NCBI GenBank assembly: GCA_950097015.1
Contig: CATNEN010000007.1
Coordinates: 12,029,001 to 12,093,000, forward strand
DNA: 64,000 nt
Source: Macrostomum hystrix
Taxonomy: Eukaryota; Platyhelminthes; Macrostomidae
Reading direction: 5' to 3'
The notes beneath the pieces are model-generated. The model was not told where the DNA came from, searched no databases, and saw nothing but the letters and a program-made list of their open reading frames with translations. Positions 34,015-45,062 of the stretch are shown here, piece by piece (position 1 is the first letter of the stretch; the number at the start of each line of letters is the position of its first letter). A program made the position numbers and the translations under genes.

Positions 34015-37000
34015 ATGACATCTCAGACTGAACTGGTTGTCAATGCATCTCAGACTGAACTGGTTGTCAATGCATCTCAGACTGAACTGGTTGTCAATGC
34101 ATCTCAGACTGAACTGGTTGTCAATGCATCTCAGACTGAACTGGTTGTCAATGACATCTCAGACTGAACTGGTTGTCAATGCATCTCAGACTGAACTGGT
34201 TGTCAATGCATCTCAGACTGAACTGGTTGTCAATGCATCTCAGACTGAACTGGTTGTCAATGCATCTCAGACTGAACTGGTTGTCAATGCATCTCAGACT
34301 GAACTGGTTGTCAATGCATCTCAGACTGAACTGGTTGTCAATGACATCTCAGACTGAACTGGTTGTCAATGACATCTCAGACTGAACTGGTTGTCAATGA
34401 CATCTCAGACTGAACTGGTTGTCAATGACATCTCAGACTGAACTGGTTGTCAATGACATCTCAGACTGAACTGGTTGTCAATGCATCTCAGACTGAACTG
34501 GTTGTCAATGCATCTCAGACTGAACTGGTTGTCAATGACATCTCAGACTGAACTGGTTGTCAATGCATCTCAGACTGAACTGGTTGTCAATGACATCTCA
34601 GACTGAACTGGTTGTCAATGCATCTCAGACTGAACTGGTTGTCAATGACATCTCAGACTGAACTGGTTGTCAATGCATCTCAGACTGAACTGGTTGTCAA
34701 TGCATCTCAGACTGAACTGGTTGTCAATGCATCTCAGACTGAACTGGTTGTCAATGACATCTCAGACTGAACTGGTTGTCAATGCATCTCAGACTGAACT
34801 GGTTGTCAATGACATCTCAGACTGAACTGGTTGTCAATGCATCTCAGACTGAACTGGTTGTCAATGCATCTCAGACTGAACTGGTTGTCAATGACATCTC
34901 AGACTGAACTGGTTGTCAATGCATCTCAGACTGAACTGGTTGTCAATGCATCTCAGACTGAACTGGTTGTCAATGACATCTCAGACTGAACTGGTTGTCA
35001 ATGCATCTCAGACTGAACTGGTTGTCAATGCATCTCAGACTGAACTGGTTGTCAATGCATCTCAGACTGAACTGGTTGTCAATGCATCTCAGACTGAACT
35101 GGTTGTCAATGACATCTCAGACTGAACTGGTTGTCAATGCATCTCAGACTGAACTGGTTGTCAATGACATCTCAGACTGAACTGGTTGTCAATGCATCTC
35201 AGACTGAACTGGTTGTCAATGCATCTCAGACTGAACTGGTTGTCAATGCATCTCAGACTGAACTGGTTGTCAATGCATCTCAGACTGAACTGGTTGTCAA
35301 TGCATCTCAGACTGAACTGGTTGTCAATGACATCTCAGACTGAACTGGTTGTCAATGCATCTCAGACTGAACTGGTTGTCAATGCATCTCAGACTGAACT
35401 GGTTGTCAATGCATCTCAGACTGAACTGGTTGTCAATGCATCTCAGACTGAACTGGTTGTCAATGCATCTCAGACTGAACTGGTTGTCAATGCATCTCAG
35501 ACTGAACTGGTTGTCAATGACATCTCAGACTGAACTGGTTGTCAATGACATCTCAGACTGAACTGGTTGTCAATGACATCTCAGACTGAACTGGTTGTCA
35601 ATGCATCTCAGACTGAACTGGTTGTCAATGCATCTCAGACTGAACTGGTTGTCAATGACATCTCAGACTGAACTGGTTGTCAATGCATCTCAGACTGAAC
35701 TGGTTGTCAATGACATCTCAGACTGAACTGGTTGTCAATGCATCTCAGACTGAACTGGTTGTCAATGACATCTCAGACTGAACTGGTTGTCAATGCATCT
35801 CAGACTGAACTGGTTGTCAATGCATCTCAGACTGAACTGGTTGTCAATGCATCTCAGACTGAACTGGTTGTCAATGACATCTCAGACTGAACTGGTTGTC
35901 AATGCATCTCAGACTGAACTGGTTGTCAATGACATCTCAGACTGAACTGGTTGTCAATGCATCTCAGACTGAACTGGTTGTCAATGCATCTCAGACTGAA
36001 CTGGTTGTCAATGACATCTCAGACTGAACTGGTTGTCAATGCATCTCAGACTGAACTGGTTGTCAATGCATCTCAGACTGAACTGGTTGTCAATGACATC
36101 TCAGACTGAACTGGTTGTCAATGCATCTCAGACTGAACTGGTTGTCAATGCATCTCAGACTGAACTGGTTGTCAATGCATCTCAGACTGAACTGGTTGTC
36201 AATGCATCTCAGACTGAACTGGTTGTCAATGACATCTCAGACTGAACTGGTTGTCAATGCATCTCAGACTGAACTGGTTGTCAATGACATCTCAGACTGA
36301 ACTGGTTGTCAATGCATCTCAGACTGAACTGGTTGTCAATGCATCTCAGACTGAACTGGTTGTCAATGCATCTCAGACTGAACTGGTTGTCAATGCATCT
36401 CAGACTGAACTGGTTGTCAATGCATCTCAGACTGAACTGGTTGTCAATGACATCTCAGACTGAACTGGTTGTCAATGCATCTCAGACTGAACTGGTTGTC
36501 AATGCATCTCAGACTGAACTGGTTGTCAATGCATCTCAGACTGAACTGGTTGTCAATGCATCTCAGACTGAACTGGTTGTCAATGCATCTCAGACTGAAC
36601 TGGTTGTCAATGCATCTCAGACTGAACTGGTTGTCAATGACATCTCAGACTGAACTGGTTGTCAATGACATCTCAGACTGAACTGGTTGTCAATGCATCT
36701 CAGACTGAACTGGTTGTCAATGCATCTCAGACTGAACTGGTTGTCAATGCATCTCAGACTGAACTGGTTGTCAATGCATCTCAATCCTTCAATGCATCTC
36801 AGACTGAACTGGTTGTCAATGCATCTCAGACTGAACTGGTTGTCAATGACATCTCAGACTGAACTGGTTGTCAATGACATCTCAGACTGAACTGGTTGTC
36901 AATGCATCTCAGACTGAACTGGTTGTCAATGCATCTCAGACTGAACTGGTTGTCAATGCATCTCAGACTGAACTGGTTGTCAATGCATCTCAGACTGAAC

Positions 37001-38465
37001 TGGTTGTCAATGACATCTCAGACTGAACTGGTTGTCAATGCATCTCAGACTGAACTGGTTGTCAATGACATCTCAGACTGAACTGGTTGTCAATGCATCT
37101 CAGACTGAACTGGTTGTCAATGCATCTCAGACTGAACTGGTTGTCAATGCATCTCAGACTGAACTGGTTGTCAATGACATCTCAGACTGAACTGGTTGTC
37201 AATGCATCTCAGACTGAACTGGTTGTCAATGACATCTCAGACTGAACTGGTTGTCAATGCATCTCAGACTGAACTGGTTGTCAATGCAATCTCAGACTGA
37301 ACTGGTTGTCAATGACATCTCAGACTGAACTGGTTGTCAATGCATCTCAGACTGAACTGGTTGTCAATGACATCTCAGACTGAACTGGTTGTCAATGCAT
37401 CTCAGACTGAACTGGTTGTCAATGCATCTCAGACTGAACTGGTTGTCAATGACATCTCAGACTGAACTGGTTGTCAATGCATCTCAGACTGAACTGGTTT
37501 GTCAATGCATCTCAGACTGAACTGGTTGTCAATGACATCTCAGACTGAACTGGTTGTCAATGCATCTCAGACTGAACTGGTTGTCAATGCATCTCAGACT
37601 GAACTGGTTGTCAATGACATCTCAGACTGAACTGGTTGTCAATGCATCTCAGACTGAACTGGTTGTCAATGACATCTCAGACTGAACTGGTTGTCAATGA
37701 CATCTCAGACTGAACTGGTTGTCAATGCATCTCAGACTGAACTGGTTGTCAATGACATCTCAGACTGAACTGGTTGTCAATGCATCTCAGACTGAACTGG
37801 TTGTCAATGCCATCTCAGACTGAACTGGTTGTCAATGACATCTCAGACTGAACTGGTTGTCAATGACATCTCAGACTGAACTGGTTGTCAATGACATCTC
37901 GACTGAACTGGTTGTCAATGCATCTCAGACTGAACTGGTTGTCAATGACATCTCAGACTGAAACTGGTTGTCAATGACATCTCAGACGGAACTGGTTGTC
38001 AATGCATCTCAGACTGAACTGGTTGTCAATGCATCTCAGACTGAACTGGTTGTCAATGACATCTCAGACTGAACTGGTTGTCATGCATCTCAGACTGAAC
38101 TGGTTGTCAATGACATCTCAGAGCTGAACTGGTTGTCAATGACATCTCAGACTGAACTGGTTGTCAATGACATCTCAGGACTGAACTGGTTGTCAATGCA
38201 TCTCAGACTGAACTGGTTGTCAATGACATCTCAGACTGAACTGGTTGTCAATGACCTCTCAGACTGAACTGGTTGAATCTGGTGTTGTCAATGCATCTCA
38301 GACTGAACTGGTTGTCAATGACATCTCAGACTGAACTGGTTGTCAATGCATCTCAGACTGAACTGGTTGTCAATGACATCTCAGACTGAACTGGTTGTCA
38401 ATGACATCTCAGACTGAACTGGTTGTCAATGACATCTCAGACTGAACTGGTTGTCAATGACATCT
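34015..38465. repeat. 27/28-bp minisatellite, about 160 units, with a 1120-bp higher-order duplication
   Basis: Units share ctcagactgaactggttgtc followed by either aatgcat (27-bp unit) or aatgacat (28-bp unit), mixed in an irregular order. The unit order at about 34900-35560 is repeated exactly at +1120 bp (about 36020-36680), indicating a large duplicated block. From about 37270 to 38465 many units carry single-base insertions, deletions or substitutions, while the left part is nearly perfect. Long open frames over the array encode a repeated ASQTELVVN peptide, but stop wherever a 28-bp unit shifts phase. I treat them as non-coding. Confidence 0.97.
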
Positions 38466-39526
38466 CCATGGTGACAATGGGGACTTCTTGCATTAGGGAA
38501 ATTATCATTCGGAATGCTATCAGTTCAGTTTGCAGCCCTCCTTGTGCAGTGCTAATCAATCAGAAACCAGTCAGAGAGCAAGGTTAACATTGCTATTTTT
38601 TGTTCTTTCTACTTTCTAAACCTTAACTGACCAATTGCTTCTCATGCCCATCATGCTAGGGTCCACTCGGGTGCTGCGCTGTGTCCGCACTGTAAGCTCG
38701 CAAGTCTGCTGTGTTTGCTTTATCCGCTTTTTATCCATTGTGTACTCCTGGCGCTGTCACTATCGCTTTACACTGCAGGCCACAGTGGCACTGCTGTGCC
38801 TCTGGCTTCTATTTTATTCTGTGACTTTTATTCATTTTATCTGATGGCCTCATCGACTCCTGCCATTGGCTGTTCGGTCCGGCTTCTCCCATCTCCTCTG
38901 CTCCCCAGGCTTGACTAATCCCTATTCCCCCATCACCTGCATCTCTGCTCGGCTGGGAAACAGTTGCTGTGCATTCCAGTTCACATGGCACTCTGAATTC
39001 TTGAGCACCTCGAGCCCCAGCAGTTAACAGATTCCCATTCGCTGTGAGGCACTACTTACTGTACTATGAGTAGTATATCTTGTTCGTACCGTTTTCCCTC
39101 GAGTGTTATCACAATACGCGCACAACTTGGCTGAGTTTCAGCTCAACTTTCTCTGTGCCGCTTCTCAAACTCATTTCAACACCTTATTTGAGATTTGATG
39201 CTGTCATTATTGATTTTGCTTAAATGGAAACTTTTTTATGGTATGTCTTGACATTTTACATGAATTATATGCAAACACAAGCGGGCGGTAGGTGCCCGGG
39301 CCTTCTGGCTTTTTTAACTGGCGAGCTACTTACTCAAGCGCCCGCCTCTGGGTTAGGCTTTTCTTTGCTGCCTTTTTTACCTGTTCAATTGTCGCATAGA
39401 GATCTGTAGCGGCCACATGTTGCCAGTTAAAATATTTCGCACAGTCAGCATCTGTCATCGCTACTAGCAGTAGTCAACAATGCGTTAACAATTCCAGCCT
39501 CAGCAGCAGCCGCCACCGCAGCCGCA
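38466..39526. other. Spacer; nothing recognised
   Basis: Unique sequence with short open frames only. It contains no array. An acceptor-like cctcagcag lies about 20 nt before the next small frame. Confidence 0.4.
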
Positions 39527-39709
39527 ATGATGCTCCGCCTGCGGGAGCGCTGGCACGTGCTGGCCGCCTTGGCGCTGGTGTTTCTCACCCTGTGCCTGCT
39601 GCTGTTGTCAACTGGCTTCACTCCTCTCTACCTGGCCAGGCGCCAGCGGGACCCCGTCACCAGCCCGCTCAGCCTCCTGCAGCGCCTGCTGTCGCCTTCG
39701 GCCGGATGA
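39527..39709 (+). CDS. Putative single-pass membrane microprotein (60 aa)
   Basis: Not recognised as a known family. Two adjacent ATGs (39527 and 39530) follow an acceptor-like site. A basic N-terminus (RLRERW) precedes a 20-residue hydrophobic helix (LAALALVFLTLCLLLLSTG), then G-F-T-P and a basic segment (ARRQRD), stop TGA. The pattern of helix, G-x-T-P and basic cluster resembles the frame at 33139-33384, so the two may be distant paralogues or related first exons. Local composition is GC-rich against an AT-rich background, which supports coding. Confidence 0.4.
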   Translation: MMLRLRERWHVLAALALVFLTLCLLLLSTGFTPLYLARRQRDPVTSPLSLLQRLLSPSAG

Positions 39710-40169
39710 GCAGTCAGCCCTGAGTCAGGACCTTTGATGGCCTTTGATTGTTGTTCAGTTCAGTGTTTCTTTCTTCAGCTTTCTTTATCAGTACAGGTTT
39801 GGTTGATATGTATTGCACATAAGTCAGTTTATTGCTGTTTTAGCTCTGAACATTCTCAATACGATATTGCTGCTTCGTATATATGTGATTTCTTGTTATT
39901 CGTGTGGCAACTGAGAACACCTATTGTCCTGAAGGCTTATTGATTCTTCAGTTGGTTACTTGATGGTATTAAAAGTGCAAACTGGATTTGCGCTCCTTTG
40001 AAGCAGCAGCAGAAATCGGGTGCTTGAGCATGTCGCGTTGCGGTTCTAAGTGCGGTCCAACCACCTGTTACACCTGCTTGTGTATCCCTACCTGTTTTAA
40101 CACCCGAATATCATAGGGATCAGAATGATCTTACAAAATCTCATTTAACTCTTTCTTGATTCCAAATTA
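39710..40169. other. Spacer; nothing recognised
   Basis: Unique AT-leaning DNA with no supported feature. Confidence 0.4.
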
Positions 40170-40730
40170 CCCCCTGTTCAATAGACTCGCATTCTGATCC
40201 CATTCCTAGTCTACAATGATCCCCTATTCCCTGGACTCCCATGATCCCATTCCTAGTCTACAATGATCCCCTATTCCCTGGACTCCCATGATCCCCTATT
40301 CCCCAGACTCCCATGATCCCATTCCTAGTCTACAATGATCCCCTATTCCCTGGACTCCCATGATCCCATTCCTAGTCTACAATGATCCCCTATTCCCTGG
40401 ACTCCCATGATCCCCTATTCCCCAGACTCCCATGATCGCATTCCTAGTCCACAATGTTCCCCTATTCCCTGGACTCCCATGATCGCATTCCTAGTCCACA
40501 ATGTTCCCCTATTCCCTGGACTCCCATGATCGCATTCCTAGTCCACAATGTTCCCCTATTCCCTGGACTCCCATGATCGCATTCCTAGTCTACAATGATC
40601 CCCTATTCCCCAGACTCCCATGATCGCATTCCTAGTCTACAATGATCCCCTATTCCCCAGACTCCCATGATCGCATTCCTAGTCCACAATGTTCCCCTAT
40701 TCCCTGGACTCCCATTCTGATCCCGCTCGC
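40170..40730. repeat. 47-bp minisatellite with 25-bp subunits
   Basis: A pyrimidine-biased array of units containing attcctagtctacaatgatc and cctattccctggactccca (together 47 bp), interspersed with a 25-bp partial unit (cccctattccccagactccc). About a dozen units. Confidence 0.93.
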
Positions 40731-41097
40731 AGTCTCCAAAGCATCCCAAAGCCAGTCACCTGCCAAGTTGCACTCATCTCCACGCAGTTGACTGTTTTGT
40801 ATCAAGCCTTGCTTGAGTAAGCCATAGGTATTATTTATTTAAAAAATTCGCAAAGAGCATGACCTTAAATCTTTCCTCTTCTGGTTGTTACCAAAGCTGG
40901 CTTCCTTTGCGCTTTTTTCTATTGCTTAGCGTCTATATTAGATTTTTCCTATCGCTTTCTGCGGCCCCAGCTGATTGATAATTGCCAATATTGCGACTGC
41001 TCATTCTGAAAGATCTCAAAGCCCCGGGCCTGCGCGCCCCCGGCCTCTGCTGGTTGGCTCTTATCCATCGGTCCTGTCACCACTACTGCTGCTGTGA
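40731..41097. other. Spacer; nothing recognised
   Basis: Unique sequence between two arrays, no supported feature. Confidence 0.4.
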
Positions 41098-41665
41098 AAC
41101 CCCACTGCCTTCTGCCCTGCCCTCTCCCCCACTGCACTGCCTTCTGCCCTGCCCTCTCCACCGCTGCACTGCCTTCTGCTCTGCCCTCTCCACCGCTGCA
41201 CTGCCTTCTGCCCTGCCCTCTCCACCGCTGCACTGCCTTCTGCCCTGCCCTCTCCACCGCTGCACTGCCTTCTGCCCTGCCCTCTCCACCGCTGCACTGC
41301 CTTCTGCCCTGCCCTCTCCACCGCTCCACTGCCTTCTGCTCTGCCCTCTCCACCGCTGCACTGCCTTCTGCCCTGCCCTCTCCACCGCTCCACTGCCTTC
41401 TGCCCTGCCCTCTCCACCGCTGCACTGCCTTCTGCCCTGCCCTCTCCACCGCTGCACTGCCTTCTGCTCTGCCCTCTCCACCGCTGCACTGCCTTCTGCC
41501 CTGCCCTCTCCACCGCTGCACTGCCTTCTGCCCTGCCCTCTCCACCGCTGCACTGCCTTCTGCCCTACCCTCTCCACCGCTCCACTGCCTTCTGCCCTAC
41601 CCTCTCCACCGCTGCACTGCCTTCTGCCCTACCCTCTCCACCGCTGCACTGCCTTCTGCCCTCGG
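41098..41665. repeat. 32-bp minisatellite, about 17-18 copies
   Basis: Unit ctgccttctgccctgccctc plus tccaccgctgca, with c/t and gctg/gctc variants. It is open in several frames on both strands because the unit is free of stops; I do not regard these frames as genes. Confidence 0.96.
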
Positions 41666-42084
41666 ACGCAGTTTTTCTCGTCAGATGTTTTTACTAACGA
41701 GTTTTTAGTATTTGCAAGAGTAAGAGCTCAGCCTCTGTTCTGAGCCAGCACGCACATTCATATTTTCCTTGGCTGGTTTTTAAGATTTTCCTAAGTTTCA
41801 CTTGCGTGCACATTATTGATTTCAGCCTGTTTTCAGAGCAGATTACATTTTTATTGGACAAACTCGGCATCACCATACGCTCGTACATTACAGTTGTCTC
41901 TCAGAACGAAAAAATTGTGCCCTTTTTTAATATTAGTTTTCGATTTGCCTTTTCTGCTCTTTTTTTGATTTTCTCTTTTCTCTTTAACAACTCGGCAAAT
42001 TTTATCTGAAATTCGGTGAACGAGGGCCTTTCTGATTTGTTGTTTTGACGTGGAGGTTACTGAGCTCAATTCTTAGGCAGATTA
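41666..42084. other. Spacer; nothing recognised
   Basis: T-rich unique sequence, no supported feature. Confidence 0.4.
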
Positions 42085-42530
42085 GGAATGTTGCTTCCCT
42101 TATCCCACTCGCTTCCTTCCTTATCCCACCCGCTTCCTTCCTTATTCCTCTCCTTCCTTCCTTATCCCACTCGATTTCTTCCTTACCCACTCGCTTCCTT
42201 CCCTTATCCCTCTCCCTTCCTTACCTTATCCCCCTCCCTTCATTCCCTTATCCCTCTTGCTTCCTTCCCGTATCCCTCTCCCTTCCTTCCCTTATCCCTC
42301 TCCCTTCCTTCCCTTATCCCTCTTGCTTCCTTCCCTTATCCCTCTTGCTTCCTTCCCTTATCCCTCTCCCTTCCTTCCCTTATCCCTCTCCCTTCCTTCC
42401 CTTATCCCTCTCCCTTCCTTCCCTTATCCCTCTTGCTTCCTTCTCTTATCCCTCTCCATTCCTTCCCTTATCCCTTTCCTTCCTTCCTTATCCCACTCGC
42501 TTCCTTCCATTTACCTTATCCTCCCTTCTC
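42085..42530. repeat. Pyrimidine-only ~22-bp array upstream of UBE2N
   Basis: Units of ttatccctctcccttccttc(cc) with ctcgc and cttgc variants; the plus strand is almost entirely C/T. It ends about 140 bp before the UBE2N start, so it is either in the promoter, in a 5' UTR intron (as a very long polypyrimidine tract) or in an outron. Confidence 0.95.
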
Positions 42531-42668
42531 GCTCGGCTCTGCCCTCCTCTCCAACCGCCCACCACAATCAGAAAGTGACTAGCCATGCTAGGGGATAATT
42601 AGGCTTGCTAGTTCGGAGCGCGCCCACTGATTTCGCCTGGCCACCCGCCCGCAGAGCTTGGCTCATTG

Positions 42669-43124
42669 ATGGCCGGCCTGCCGCGTCGCATCATCAAGGA
42701 GACGCAGCGCCTCATGGCGGAGCCGGTGGAGGGCATCGAGGCCACGCCGAACGAGGCCAACGCCCGCTACTTCCAGGTGACGGTGCACGGGCCCAAGGAC
42801 AGCCCCTACGAGGGCGGCGTCTTCCGCCTGGAGCTCTTCCTGCCCGAGGAGTACCCGATGAACGCGCCCAAGGTGCGCTTCATGACGAAGATCTACCACC
42901 CGAACATCGACCGGCTGGGCCGCATCTGCCTGGACATTCTGAAGGACAAGTGGAGCCCGGCTCTGCAGATCCGCACGGTGCTGCTGTCCATCCAGGCTCT
43001 GCTGAGCGCCCCGAATCCGGACGATCCGCTTGAGCACGACATCGCCGAGCTGTGGAAGAACAACGAGCCGGAGGCCATTCGCAATGCGCGCGACTGGACC
43101 CGCAACTACGCCAGGCCCGCCTGA
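42669..43124 (+). CDS. UBE2N: Ubiquitin-conjugating enzyme E2 N (Ubc13), intronless
   Basis: E2 enzyme that, with a UEV partner, builds Lys63-linked ubiquitin chains in DNA-damage tolerance and immune-type signalling. 151 residues, near the usual 152. The N-terminus [15 protein letters not shown] is nearly identical to other Ubc13 proteins. The HPN motif is at 77-79, the catalytic Cys at 87 ([12 protein letters not shown]), and the E3-contacting Met64 in EEYPM is present. The C-terminal region ([16 protein letters not shown]...) is complete. The ATG at 42669 lies 14 nt after an acceptor-like cacccgcccgcag, so a 5' UTR intron or leader splice is likely. The single uninterrupted exon could be ancestral or a retrocopy; no poly(A) tail or target duplication is seen. 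A poly(A)-signal variant ATTAAA occurs near 43585. Confidence 0.97.
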   Translation: MAGLPRRIIKETQRLMAEPVEGIEATPNEANARYFQVTVHGPKDSPYEGGVFRLELFLPEEYPMNAPKVRFMTKIYHPNIDRLGRICLDILKDKWSPALQIRTVLLSIQALLSAPNPDDPLEHDIAELWKNNEPEAIRNARDWTRNYARPA

Positions 43125-43689
43125 ATTGCAGCGCGGCTGTTCCGCCCGCTCCACGCCCACCTGGTCTCGCAGTCCGCTAATTATCCCGACTGGCTTTCCC
43201 AGTTTACTGTTCCGCCCGCTCCTTTTTGCTTATCAGACACAACTTCCAGTAGCGACAGCGCTCCCCGTTCTTGTTGCCACCCGGGTGTGCTTGCCGAGCT
43301 CAGCTTACCGAACACCAAGCCTGCCTCCCTGTCTCCAGGGCTACTTCACTCTGCACTGCCCTGCTACCACTCAGTGCTTCTTTTGCTCCGTGGTCACTCT
43401 CTGTCGATTCCTCTCCGCCTCAGATCTCTAAGCAAATCGATAATCCCTCGCATCCCCTGCCGATGCTCCGTCACTGCCTCCGCACCAATGAGGCTGGAGG
43501 ACTGCTCCCGGTCTGGCCTGCGCCTTTCAGGCGAGCAGGATAACAGTACATAGTCTGTAATCATAAACGTTGCTAATTTTACTAATTAAATTTTTATCTA
43601 AAGTGCAAAAAAATTCTGTTCACTGTTACCTGGCTCAGATATTTTGTTATTCTTTGCTAATATATAGACTACTACAGGCCACTGAATCA
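43125..43689 (+). other. UBE2N 3' flank / probable 3' UTR
   Basis: Unique C/T-leaning sequence with no further exon. Candidate poly(A) signal ATTAAA at about 43585-43590. Confidence 0.35.
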
Positions 43690-44205
43690 GGTTCCATTGC
43701 AGCCTGTGTCACAGCCGCCCACTACACTTGCAGCCTGTGTCACAGCCACCCACTACACTTGCAGCCTGTGTCACAGCCACCCCACTACACTTGCAGCCTG
43801 TGTCACAGCCACCCACTACACTTGCAGCCTGATTCATAGCCACCCCACTCCACATGCAGCCTGATTCATAGCCACCCCACTCCCCATGCAGCCTGATTCA
43901 TAGCCACCCCACTCCCCATGCAGCCTGATTCATAGCCACCCCACTCCCCATGCAGCCTGATTCATAGCCACCCCACTCCACATGCAGCCTGATTCATAGC
44001 CACCCCACTCCACATGCAGCCTGATTCATAGCCACCCCACTCCCCATGCAGCCTGATTCATAGCCACCCCACTCCCCATGCAGCCTGATTCATAGCCACC
44101 CCCATGCAGCCACTCCCCATGCAGCCACTCCCCATGCAGCCACTCCCCATGCAGCCTGATTCATAGCCACCCCACTCCCCATGCAGACTGAGTCACAGCC
44201 ACCCC
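43690..44205. repeat. ~32-bp minisatellite immediately upstream of DNAJC19
   Basis: Units of tgcagcctgattcatagcca followed by ccccactcccca (32 bp). The left part uses a related unit with tgtgtcacagccacc, and a short 15-bp expansion (atgcagccactcccc) lies near 44103-44150. It runs to within about 15 bp of the DNAJC19 start codon, so the acceptor-like attgcag before the ATG is effectively the array edge. Confidence 0.95.
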
Positions 44206-44221
44206 ACTGCCATTGCAGCCA

Positions 44222-45062
44222 ATGTCCTCTCTAGTGGTTGGCGGACTGTGTCTGGCAGCCGTGGGCTTTGGCGGCCGCTTCCTTGTAAGCCGGATGCAGA
44301 AGAACCCGCAGCAGTTCGCTGCAATGTTCCGCCTGCCGGAGCTGTCAAAATATCCGCCAGGCGGCTTCGAGGTCAAAATGAGCAGGCGGGAGGCTGCTAG
44401 GATTCTGGAAGTGAGGTGAGACTGTACGGATGCACTTTTATTCCCTGTTATTTTGCGGTTTTTTTACGCAAACGCAAATAACTTATCAAACCTTTCACAG
44501 CCAAACTGCATCAAAAAACAAGATCAAGGAGGCGCACAAGAAGATCATGCTCCTGAACCATCCCGACAGAGGCAAGTCCACCATCTACTCGACATTCGAG
44601 ACTGTTTAAATACAAAGCGGGTGTATAGCGTGCTAAAATGGAAATAAAAAGCGATAGAGGAGGATTGAGATGGGAGAGGAGGATAGAGATGGGAGAGGAG
44701 GATAGAGATGGAAGAGGAGGATAGAGATGGGAGAGGAGGATAGAGATGGGAGAGGAGGATAGAGATGGGAGAGGAGGATAGGGATGAGGGAGGGGAGATA
44801 GAGATAGGAGAGGATAGGGATGGGGGAGGGAGATAAAGATGGGGGAGGGGGATAAAGATGGGGGAAGAGGTTAGGATAGGAAAGGAGGATTATTGATGGG
44901 TTGGGGGATAGGGATGTGAGAAGAAGAGGATTAGAATGGCACAAGAAGAGAGGGCTTGGAACAATTGGGATAAAAGGTATCATTTGTAAACATTGAATTG
45001 CAGGTGGGTCACCTTACCTGGCATCGAAGATAAACGAGGCGAAAGATTTGCTGGACAAGTAA
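44222..45062 (+). CDS. DNAJC19: DNAJC19 / Pam18-Tim14 mitochondrial J-protein, 3 exons
   Basis: J-domain co-chaperone of the inner-membrane presequence import motor, stimulating mitochondrial Hsp70. Exons 44222-44415, 44501-44571 and 45004-45062, total 324 nt (107 residues; human about 116). The N-terminal membrane segment covers residues ~4-22 (LVVGGLCLAAVGFGGRFLV). The middle has the PPGGFEVKMSRREAARILEV pattern. The J domain has HPD intact in IMLLNHPDRGG and ends with ASKINEAKDLLDK. Intron 1 (85 bp) is GT-AG; the intron 2 donor is GC (AGAG|GCAAGT), required by the frame. The ATG follows attgcag by 3 nt, suggesting a splice acceptor at the start. Confidence 0.95.
44650..44960. repeat. 19-bp purine-rich array in DNAJC19 intron 2
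   Basis: Units of gggagaggaggatagagat with increasing divergence to the right. They occupy most of the 432-bp GC-AG intron 44572-45003. The sense strand is almost purely purine. Confidence 0.93.

Noticed and set aside
34015-37081. Many overlapping open frames encoding repeated ASQTELVVN or SMHLRLNWL peptides
   Set aside because: They are by-products of a 27-bp (multiple of 3) repeat; 28-bp units break the frames at irregular places and there is no start or splice context.
40949-41743. Long open frames on both strands (up to 253 codons)
   Set aside because: The 32-bp repeat has no stop in several frames on either strand; peptides are pure repeat with period 32 bp and resemble no protein.
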